Of a DNA stretch of 64,000 nt, positions 1-12,100 are shown in pieces (within the stretch, counting starts at the first letter, position 1; every line of letters begins with the position of its first letter). The stretch is from assembly GCA_944989445.1 (NCBI GenBank), contig CALYLW010000207.1:496001-560000 (forward strand), read 5' to 3'. The notes beneath the pieces were generated by a model. The model was not told the origin of the DNA and searched no databases. It was given only the letters and a program-made list of their open reading frames with translations. The DNA comes from Ampullaceana balthica. Lineage: Eukaryota > Mollusca > Gastropoda > Lymnaeidae. The position numbers were made by a program, and so were the translations under genes.

Positions 1-3000
1 CTGGTTGCCAAAACCATCATAGCCTCACACACTTTCCCTTGCTAAGACATTAACTAAACTTGCCTTGCTCACAAATTTTCATTTGACTATCAAGCCTTTT
101 TAGATAAGAACCTTTAAAAACTTTTTTCTGGCCAAATGATACATGGTCAGCTGTCTATTAGATTTATGCTTGTTATAAAAGAACTGTTTGAAATAGTGGG
201 GAAAGTGTAAGGTAACAAATGGCAAATGCATTTACCTGACTCACACAAATATGTTAGTTAATTTCAAATTAATGTTATTTTGACCTTTTGTAATGCAGGG
301 TTTAATTTTGTTTTATAAGGCTTAAAATTTAATTGCACTGCTTTTAAATATTAAAATGGATATTAGACGTAACATAAAACTTTAAAAATATCAATTGGTT
401 TTTATTATGTAAATGAATTCAATTTTGCACGATAAACATGAAAAAATATATTTATAGAAAAACAAATATTTCAATAAATATTTTTTTTACAGATATATGA
501 GTAATCTGAGATTTAAAAAATAAATGGGAGATATTCCTTATCAGTAAAAAGTACTCTGCTTGCAGAGAGCTTAAATAATTCTGTGAATGAAGAGGAGTTT
601 AATTTTATCTTGAGCATGTCTTGATCACATATCTTCAAACACTATTCTATCAGCACTCTTTAAAATTCATATATTAAAGGTAAATGTTAATAAATTGTGA
701 AATACATCAAATTTATGTTACTGTAAATGTTTTATGTAGTATGCTTTAGTGCTATTTTGATAGTCATGGATAGCATTGATAATTTCCAGTAGTTTTTTTT
801 AATGAATACTTATCATCTAATTCTCAGTCGGGATAAGAAATGATGACATGACTGAGCAATCACTTTTTGTAAAGTCTGGACCTCAATATCTTTTAAAAGA
901 TCAAGGATTTCATATTTTAAAAAAATGTTAATCACGTTTTACGCTAGAAGTATTCTTTAATGGTTTTTTGTTTTTAAAAAAATAAAGAAAGTTTCTTATG
1001 ATAAATTGTTACATACATGGAAAAATACCTTTGTAATTTATCCAACATATAAGACTGAAGGAACACAAGAATGTTCTAGTGGACATGATGTATTTTCCCC
1101 CCCTTAATTTTTAATAACTATTTATTTATATCATGAGCAACATGTGGAGTAAGAGCACAAATGAAATGTGTGTGATTTACTGTGATTTTGAAAATAAAAT
1201 ATTTATGTCTAGTCAACTACATCAGTGGTGTTTCAAATTGTGTTTGATTTTTATACTACAATTCCTGAAATTAGTTTTGATAATTCATAATTATCTTAGT
1301 CTTTTCAAAAATTAGATTGATTTGATTACTGCATGTCATAGTTTATTATTGTTGCTTACTCATCCCAAAAATACTTTTGGATAATATTACCTGAAAACTC
1401 CAGAAGCCCCAGCCTGCCCTCAAATTTTTCCAGAGAAAAGCCTGGGCTTTAATTTAATAAAATCAAATCATGTATTTTTCAGTTAACATCTAGTGACATC
1501 TATTTTTAAATAAATATTCTACAGCTCTCTTTGGTAATAAAAGGGTGAGGAATATATTTTACCTGATGCCTTATCTTAATTTAGAAGATAATTTTCTTGT
1601 CACAAACATTGGGAGTTTAATTATTTTTAAGAATACTACACAGAATGCAAAGAAAACCTTTAAAAAAAATAATGTCAAAAATATAAATGTAGATAAAATG
1701 TTACATTTATTGAAACTGAACACATGATGCCAGCATAGAAGTCAGTAAGGTCAAACATTTACAGAAGTAAAGTACACTAAATATTAGTTAGTGTGGAAAG
1801 TCTGTAATATTATGACTTTCCTTTTCTATTAACAAATAAATAATTATAATAGACACATTGCAATTTTAGCAAAAGCTGGCTGAATGGTTGATGTTAATAT
1901 CCTATTGAACTAAATACAAAAATATGTTCAACTTATATTTAGTTGGGAGAAGCAGAACCAATCGCTGTTGAAATTGTAAATGACCTTTTTGCAGAGATAA
2001 AAAAACAAATAGTGTGGTCAAATTAAATCTTTATAGTAAGACATGTTATACATAAATATAATTGAATGTACAGTTTCTTACATAAATGTATTAAGAATTT
2101 TTTTTAATGGACATTATTATAATATGTACCCAGAAACTATAATAATAAATGACATGAAAGATTACCATGCTTCTTTAGAGAAGCAAAACATTTAGTTTAC
2201 TTTTATTTTGGAATTCTAACGTTATTTACCTTTCAGAAATTCATCACCATTTTAAGGAACACATAATTAAATATTTTTTTTTGTGTGTGTAAAAAGCTGT
2301 CATCTTTGAGGTTAACTGTTCACACATATATATATCTCAAAAATAATTTTTAAAGTGATTAAGTACATTATTTCTAAACAACCCGAGCTCCAAGCAGGTA
2401 ACAGAGGCTGCATCAAGAATAAAAATGCAATAAACTTTTAAGACTTAGTTAAGGCCTTAAGAGCTTCTTCATTGAAATAAATACATTGAATGTGCTTTAG
2501 CAGGTTGAAAAGTTTGAGACAAGACTGATACAAAAATATTATTTTATTAGTACACTTTCAAAAAAATTTGTTTTGTTCATTTAAAAAAAAATTATATAAC
2601 ATTATTAAGAAATCTATTATAAATGTTATTTACCTTTAGAACACATTAAAGCTAAGTCATCATTTGTTGGTTGAAAAACTTCAATAGCAGTGAATGCAAT
2701 GTTTTCAAAGAGGCATTCCAATTAAATTATTAAAAACAAAAATAATATTATATTTGGATTAAAATCATGTTTAATCCTTAAGTTAATCACAGTGTAAGTG
2801 ACATAACAAATGAAAAACGTATGATGATAGGTTTTAGGAATTTACACTCAGTTATGTACATTTCATATAAAAAGATGGCAGAAAAATAGTTCTTCCTAAT
2901 AATATACAAAAAAAATTTGAGTTTTGTAAAAATAAAACTGTTAATGGTATTTAGAAATTTACAATGGAAATCTTGGAAATATCAGTGATCCTTAAAAGTA

Positions 3001-3141
3001 AACTATTGGCATAACATTATAAAATTAAATTAGTTTTCTTTTATCTCATGCAAGTTTGAAATATGTGTTACTGGTACAATAGACTTATTCCCATTGTGGT
3101 TTTGAAAAAAAAATATAATAAAAAATTGACATGTTAAATAA
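1..3141. other. AT-rich intergenic / TTC24 3' flank
   Basis: No exon-like or RNA-gene signal was found on either strand. The short open frames here lack codon bias, recognisable domains and splice context. The part just left of 3142 must include the TTC24 3' UTR, because that gene ends here on the minus strand. Minus-strand AATAAA matches occur, for example around 2543-2548, but I cannot say which is used. Confidence 0.5.
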
Positions 3142-6100
3142 TTACATGACAAGACAAGCTTTTGAGGATTTTTGGTCAGTCTTTGCTTGTGCATCTCTCG
3201 CTTCAGCCTCCATTTTTTCCTTCTTCAGTTTCTGCTGCTGCTCATATTCTCTGTGCTTTTCATATAGGTAAATATCTCTAGAGAAACAATGAAATGGTGT
3301 TACAAGAATAACTTTTTTAAAATGAAAAGTTATCTTATCTTCTCTGTTACAGACGCGCCTTATATACAGAAGATTATTGCGTCCTATCTGTGGTTTGTGT
3401 TTAGTCCTGCATTCTTATTAGAGTTTTAAATGTTGATAAAGTGTTGGTTTTCCTGGTTTCTTCAGGCAACCCATTCCACGCCCGAATTCCGGACGGGAAG
3501 AATGAAAATTTGTATGTGTTACAGAATAAGAAAATGAAAAGTTTTTCAAAAAAATGATAAGAGGGTAAAATGGGGTGCATAACTGTAATAATTGATGAAT
3601 TCAAATCAGAACTAATGAAACTCAGGAGTTCCACAAGGAACTTTCCTAGGCCCCCTGCTCTTCCTAATTTAGATAAATGGTTTATCCAACAGCATCTCAT
3701 CTGGAACAAAAGAAAGGTTATTCACTGATGATTGTATAATGTCTAGAATAATTAAATCAGAACAAGATTACAAAATCTTACAAGAAGACTTAGGTCTTGA
3801 TGAATTACGAAAAATGGGAAACTAATTGCAGTATGTCTTTCCATCCTGAAAAGTGTCAACTGTTAAGAGTATCAAAGAAAAAGAAACGAATGCAAACTAA
3901 AACATTCATGGAAAACAGCTATTCCAACTTAAAGATGCAAAATACTTAGGAGTAATAATATTAAATGAGAAATTATCATGGAATCCACATCTCAAAGAAG
4001 TAATTTAAAACAAAATCAAACAAAACACTAGACTTTAAAAAAAGAAACTCTTACTAATTTAATAAGAACTTAAAACTAAAATGGTACCTTACATTGGTCA
4101 TAACTATATTAAAATATGCATCTTCTGTATGAAACCCATCTACTACAGAAAACATAAACTAGAATAAATTTTTTAAAATGAGCTGCAAAATTCATTACTG
4201 GTGAATATTTAAGATCAACTAGAGTAACACCATAAATTAAATCACTAAACCTAGAAACACTGTAAGATAGAAGAATGAAAGGAAAAGTAGTAATAATACA
4301 CGTGGCATTAAATTTTAACTTAGAAATACAACACACCAAAAATCTAACTCAACACTTAAATAGACAGGGATAAAAAACAATTTCCTTGTTCCGTATGCAA
4401 GAACAAACACAAATTATCCTTCCCATCTGGATTTCAGGTGTTGAATGGCCTGAACAAACCAGGAAACCCAACACACCTTCAACATTCAAAACTCTGATAA
4501 AATGCAAGACTAGACATAAACAATGGATTAGCGTATGGCGTATGATTTAATAATCTTCTGTATAGATGGAGTGTCTGTCATATATAAATTACAACACAAA
4601 GATAATCTAATATAACACTCCGATAGACATAGGGATAAAAACACTTTTCTTGTTCTGTATGCAAGAACAAACACATACAAATTCTCGTTCTTTCCATCTG
4701 GAATTCAGACATGAAATGGGTTGCCTGAGGAAACCAGGAAAACCAACACTCTATCAACATTTAAAACTAATAAAAATGCAAGACTACATAAACCATGGAT
4801 AAGCGTAGAATGCAATAATCTTCTTTATAGAAGGAGCGCCTGTAACAGATAAGATAAAAGATGAGATAAGACTGCAATCAGGCTAGATAGAAATTGATTA
4901 CAAGATATCTAAAATAGAAAAAGACATATATTACTGTACCTTTCAGCTTTTGATAGATTTTGCAAACTTATCTTTTCCTTTGCTACTGCTTTAGATTTGT
5001 TTTCTATTAATTTTGAATCACTGGAAGATGGATTTTCCTCAACTTGCTGGGTCCTAACTATTTGTTATTCAATCATAAGAAAGAAAAAGTGAATTATTGA
5101 GCACTAAAAATGCTTCTACATACAATTATTAAATTAAATATTAATATAAAATGAAACCAAACTGGAATATGATTAGAGTATGTAGATTAATGAGAACTAA
5201 ACATATTTTTAAGTATATATGATTTCACCCAAACAATATATTTTTAAAATTAAAAAACGCATATAATTTTCATTCATGTTTTTAAAATAACTAAGTTATA
5301 AAATACTTGAAAAAGAAATAATATAGAAATAAAAAGATTCAAAACTAGCAGAATATAATTTAAATGTTTATTATTTGCATAGCTTAGAAACACAATTATT
5401 CACTTGTATATGCTGTTAAAAATGAATTAATAGCTCTAGGTTTCCCAATGGTAAAACAAAATTTTATTTTAAATATTTGTGTTATTAAACATAATCGTTC
5501 AGTATTGTAGTCCTCCTTTAGTTATTTGACTAAAATGATATGTTTCATTACTTTGTAAGTTCATTGAGCTGGCTAATGAAAATAACATACATTTTGATTT
5601 CATTGCAATCATTGAAGTAACTTCAAATATTTTCAGCTATGTGCATAATTTGAAAACATTAAAATAACAAACAATTTAAAAAAATTAGATTATAAGGGAA
5701 AAAGATGTTGATACAATTAAAAAGAAAAGAAAACAGTTAGCCCAGTTATTTGGTACTTTTGTATAAACAAATATAAATTTTATCTACTTGTTTTGAGCCA
5801 GATACTTTAATAAATTCATGTGATGGCATTAAAATTGTTTGTGACAAAATTAATATAGCATCTTATGAGTAGACTGAATACAAATGTATTATCGCTTTAA
5901 AAAATATATCCCAAGCAAATTTTCAAAAAGCTCAAAAGTGTTATATAAGCAACAAATGTACATGTAGTTAGTATTTTTGTAAGTGGGTTAAGTTTATGGT
6001 TTTCTGAAAAATTGATTGTTCTTCTATGGAAATATTCTTAATCAATTATTAAAACAGATGTGCTTCATTTTTAAATAAAGAAGGGCAAAACATTGTTAAT

Positions 6101-9100
6101 AGATAGTTTCCTAAACTGATAAAAACAAAAAGGAAGATAAATCTTTATTCAAAATGGCAAAACAAATTTTAATGTTTTTACCTGTTGACATCTCATCATT
6201 TTCACCTATTTCTTCATATATTGTTTGTGACCTGACTGTACTAGACAATTTTTCTTCATCATCCGAATGGAAGAAATTCCCAATGCTTGACTGTCTTTTA
6301 CTTAATGTCAGTCTCTCACCTTCTTTGTTCTTTTCTAGATTACTGGCTCCTTTTGAGGAAAAGTCGATAGTTTCATAGTGCAGCTCCTTTATCTCTGGAA
6401 CTTCATATGTTCCCAAAGGTTTAATTGCAGTAACTGGTGGTGATAAGCTAGGAACAGGGGGTGGAGGGTTTCTAGAACAGTAATCAAGTTATATAATTTA
6501 TTGTGATCCATAAAATAATACAATTATTATGATAAATATGTTTATCTTAGTATTTTTAAGTCTACAAAGTATTCTAAGCAATCAATGATATGAATTTAAC
6601 ATCAAAATAAAAATTCATACTTGACACTTCCAGACGATTGTTCCCCTGAGTCACTGGAGTCACTACTTTCTTCTTCTTCACTACTGCCCTCTGTTTCAGT
6701 TTCAGACTCACTCTGTTCAAGAAGTTCTTCTTGCTGTAACAATGATCAAATAAAGCCAATGTTTAATCAAGTTAAGGAAAGTTAATGTTGATTGCAAAGT
6801 GATTTCCTTATTGATGTTACAAACTAAAAATGGATCAAGTAAAAAAATAATTATAGGAATTGTTATTGTAAGTCAAATCTGATGAAAAAGGTCAACCAAA
6901 AATAGTTAATTGATAGTACATTTACTTGTTGGAACATGTTCCTAAAAAATTGGATATATATCCTATTTTACAGCAATGCTGTTTAAGCTGCCACCTGATT
7001 TTAATGGCAGCCACTGATTGAGAAAATTTCTTGAGTTCATAAAACTTTTAAGGATGGAAATACATGTGATTTCAAAGCACATTAACCTTATCTTATCTTA
7101 TCTTATCTGTTTACAGACGCTCCTTCTATACAGAAGATTATTGCGTCCTACGCTTATCTATGGTTTGTGTTTAGTCCTGCATTTTTATTAGAGATTTAAA
7201 TGTTGATAAAGTGTTGGTTTTCCTGGATTCTTCAGGCAACCCATTCCACGCCCGAATTCCGGACGGGAAGAAGGAAAACTTTTATGTGTTTGTTCTTGCA
7301 TATGGAATAAGAAAGGTGTTTTTATCCTTATGTCTATCTGAGGGTTGTATTAAGCTATCTTTGTGTTGTATTTCTAAATTAGAATTAATTGCTTTATGTA
7401 TGATTACTACTTTGCTCTTGGTTCTTCTATCCTCTAGTGTTTCAAGGTTTAATGATTTAACTAATGGTGTTATTCTTGTCAGTTTCGAATATTCTCCAGT
7501 AATGAATCTGGCAACCGATGTTGTTTTGTTGGGAAACTATGTGAGAACACTAGAAGTTGTGACACGGATAAGGGAGGTGACAAAAACTCAAGGAGTGAGA
7601 TGGCTGACAGGTAGAAGTAATTTAAGCTAAGTATATTAGCAAAGCAATGATTCTTGGAACATGAGTGACATGAAGTTGTATACTGTCTTATCCTTCTCTC
7701 TATTGCTTGTAGTTGTATACTGTCTTATCCTTCTCTCTATTGCTTGTACAGGTCAGAAATTCCAGCATATTAGCTGTATTACTATGACCATTAAAAAAGA
7801 TGACTAGGTAAACTAAAGGTAACTTGATGTGTAGCTTTTCAATTATTTAACAAATTTACACACTTCCCACCTGTAGGAACAAGTTAAATTAAATAGATAG
7901 GTGAGCACTGGGATTTAACTACTGTACTTTGTGGGATAACAATATAACAGGACTGTCTTCATAACAGAGTATTTGAGATGTGAGCAGGGATACTAAAAGT
8001 GTAAAAATTAAATGATTAAAGTGGTCAAATTAAATCATTGAGGTACCATGTTATTGAAACACGTAATCTAGACAGAGATGGGAACATGCGGCCATCTTAA
8101 ATGTTATGATTTTGTGGGAGAAATTTAATTTTTTTAAATTTACCTTACTGGACCTTAGCATAAACTTCTTATTTAAACTGTACATCTTTTGATACATATG
8201 ATTAAATTCAGAAGAAAGAAATGTTATTATATAAATTATATATTTTTACTTTAAAAATTTTATTACAGAAAAATTGCTGAGATAATATTTACCTCCACTA
8301 TAGTTTTCTCCTGGGGATTCTCTAACAACATGTACTGCTTGTCGTCTGCTGAAAAATGCAAACAAAAAGTATTTAATAGTTCACTTCCTTTATTTCTTGA
8401 CATGTATAGCCAAATTAAATGAAGCTAATTTTATTAGAGATTGAATTTGATTCTTTAATCTCATAGAGATTTTTCTGGGTTAAAACACAATTTTTTTCTC
8501 TAGGTTTTTAAAACCTTTCTAAAAATAGCCTTTTAAACTATACTACATTATACATTGCTCACAAAGTTCTTACAAAATTATGGAAACAATGTGTACAAAA
8601 ATTTTAGTGAGAATATTTGTCATACTTGTAAAAAAGAAATTAATAACAGCAGATTTTTGTTTTTATAAACACAAATTGAAAGGTGTTATTCCAATATTTG
8701 TCACCCTTGCACTTAAGAAAAATATAATACATTTAAAAGTTCTGAGCAATAAATGTGGTAAATATATTTTGAATGCCTCTAAGAAATGTTAGTACATTAA
8801 AAAATTCTTGATATGGACTAAGAAAATACATTGGTAAGTTTAGATTGGGTCATTACAAGTACGTCACAAGGGAATAACTTTGATTTTTAAAGAAATAATT
8901 TTTTACATGTATTAAACATTTACCATTTATTTTAGACATGGCTTCATAAACTTGTCTTTGTTCTTCAGCTTCATCATTATCCACATCACTGGATATTTCA
9001 TTACTTTCCCCTTCTTCTTTCACTACTTTTTCATTTATGTATCCAAATGATCTATTAGTATAAATAAGATCTCATGAACCAATTAGTGAAACAATTTAAA

Positions 9101-12100
9101 TTACTTTGACGTTATTCATTTTCAAGTCAAACTTTTATTCTTTCCTCTAATGAATTAGTTTTCCATGGTATAGTAGGTAATATATAATGTAAAATTAATT
9201 TTAAAACCCTTTTTTATGTATTTGTACTGATGAAAGCATTTGCCACAAAATCTACAAATTTATTTGTCCATTAATAAAGCTTTAGTTAATTTTTTGTTTA
9301 AATCACTCAAGTCAATTGTGTATGTTGCATCTTATTTGAAAGCTTTATCGAAGTCCAATTTAGTATAATAAAATATTATTTTAAATATGTTTTATGTTAA
9401 ATGTATTTTAAATAATCACACAATTATAATTTTATGTGTATTTTGCATGTTATTAATGCTGTTTTTAATAGCCATGAAAAATACAATTCCAAGAAGGGAT
9501 TCTTTGTTATTTGAATTGATGCTTTTAAAAGTAGCTTTAGTATATAATTGATTTATTTTATATTATATTTTTAAAAAAATTACTGATTAGGGTTTTCAAA
9601 TCTTTCATCTTTTTCCTCCTCAAAGTCAGAGAGAGTCTGTGCCGACAAAATTTCCTCATCACTAACAGCATCAATCCCTTGAAAACCTGGTTTATCAAAA
9701 TTTCTGACTGTCAAGTTAGGATCAAGTCCTAGGGCAACTTTTTGAAATTTGCGCAGAGATGCTGATTTTCTCACTTTTAAATACCTATTTTAAAAAAATA
9801 AATCTTATTTCAATCTTTTTTAATTTTTAATAAGAGCATTCTAAACAATTAAATTTAAATTGACATCTTAAGAGACTAAAATTAAAATAATATAAAACAA
9901 AAAGTAATCCAAGCCTTTATATGAATGATCATGTAGAGCGTATGAATAGGAATAGATAAATTAAATTTTCTTGTTGTAAATGTAACTTACTTGATAACTT
10001 TCCCATCCTTTTTTATGCCAAGAACACCTAGACTTCCATCTTGAGTAGTCTTTAAATCTTGTTTTGAAACAGCCGATCTTTTTGGTGATACCTGGTCTTG
10101 CTGGAAAAAGTAATGAATTTAGTTTTGACTAAAGCATCGTTTGTAGAAATACGGAGACTTAATTCAGAGTCCTAGCTCAAATCAACTACTCTCATTATTC
10201 ACCAAATGGGGCCTCATAGCACTTTATGATTGAAGAAATCTCTCATAGCCTTGGCTTTAACAAAATTGAAGCAAAACTTAAAAGGTGTGCTTCAGTTTCT
10301 GAGGCCTGTAGGCAATGTTGAGGAGTCAAGTCATTTTTTGTCTCCAGGCTTGATAAAGTAAGAAATGCAGGGGGTCCTTGGGTTACGACGTTGATCCGTT
10401 CTTGAGAATTGTCATAACCCGAATTTCAGTGTGAGCCGGAAAATTTAAAAAAAAACAAATACTGTAAAGTACTGTACGTACAGAGCTATAAAAATGTATG
10501 TAAAAAAAGTATTTATAAAAGAGAAAACAATACCTTGCCACATGAAAAAAAAAGTTTAATAATAGATATTAAAAAAAGACGGAATGACGCATAATATTAC
10601 TTTTAAATATTTTAATGGGGGCGTGTTCGTAACCACGAAACACCATAAGTCGGGACTGGTGTAACCCGAGGACTCCCTGTAGTAGGACAGTGTATTTTGC
10701 TTGCTAGAAAATTTCAAAATTTCATAAGAAATTACAAAATACCCCAAATTTGTGCTGGAAAAAAGTTTTTCTTTAAGAAAAATGTTATTATTATATTATC
10801 AATAACAATAATAATAATAGATATAATAATAACGCCTATATCAATTATACTGGTATCCATACATAATGAATGCCTACAGCGCATACAACATAAGAAAGGA
10901 AGAGACAGACAGAGGGATTACATGACTGAAGAGAGAGAGAGAGAGACAGAGAGAGAGAGAGTGATGGGAAGAGAGTAAGGGAATTGTGATAGAGTAGAAA
11001 AATGCTTGGTAAACAGTCAATGCATAGAACAAATAAGTTGTTTCTGATCCATTTTGAAAATCTGCCTAGTTTCAAATTTTTTAGTGTTTCTGTCAGGAAA
11101 TCTTACTTTTTGTATGCTTCTAGCACATGAAAACTTTTTGTTTGTTTCATCAGAAGTAAGAAGACAAAAGCAAGATTGGGAGCATGGATGGAGCCTACGA
11201 ATAGCTTCATACACTTAATTGAGTTCTATAGGTAGTCCTGGGGTTTTCTTCATGAAATATGAACCGTGCTTAAGGAACAATAACTTAAGGCACTCACTTC
11301 TAATCACTTAAATTTTGCTTTCATATAGTAAATTAAAAAATTTTTTTTTACCATTTGGACTTGACTGGCAGAGCTAAGTTGAACAGCAGATGCAGATTTT
11401 TCAATCTGTATTTGAAGGATATTAGTTAATTTTCCCAATATTCGGTCTTGAATGTTTTTGTCTCTAGCATTAGGAGAGCCTAAGAAAACTGTAAGTGCCT
11501 GTTTGTAATACTCCTGAGCACGCTTTTTAAAACCTTGGTTGAAGGCCACAGCACCCAAGGACTCCAGACTTTGCCATTCTGTTTTCTTATCTCCTGTTGA
11601 TGCATAACCACAAATATCTTCAGTGCACATAATACATCATGGTTTAAATTAAATTTTCTATAATAAATAAGCAGATAATGTAATTTTATTCCATTGTTTA
11701 AAATGACTAAGCATCACTTTCAATAAAAACGCATCTTATTATTACTTTTTTTTTAAATGTTAAAAATACCCAAATAGAATTTGATTTTCAATGATTCTTA
11801 AGATTAATTACAACTAAGGCAAAGAAGAAGACAAATATCAAATAAAAAGTTGAATGCAGAATATCTCAATTACCACAGTCCCTTGAGGCCTGCAAAGCAT
11901 GTTGGAAACACTCCCCAGCTTTTTCCAACTCATTCAGTTGACTGTAAGAATATCCCATATTAATGAAGCAATGACCCTGGCTTCTATAATTTTTAAGTTC
12001 AGCTGAAGAATAAAAAACATCAACTTATACAGATAAAAAAAATGTAAAGAGCTTAAGGGTGAAAGCTGTTTCAGAAGTCTCTTAGCTTCAAAGGAACTCA

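Noticed and set aside
1133..1727. Two 60-codon plus-strand frames
   Set aside because: They have AT-driven composition and no domain, splice or promoter support.
7211..7630. 139-codon plus-strand open frame
   Set aside because: It is antisense to a LINE 3' end and runs into a dispersed repeat; LINE motifs read on the minus strand explain it.
10697..11075. Arg/Glu-rich and Leu/Ser-rich open frames
   Set aside because: They are translations of the GA microsatellite at about 10930-10968.
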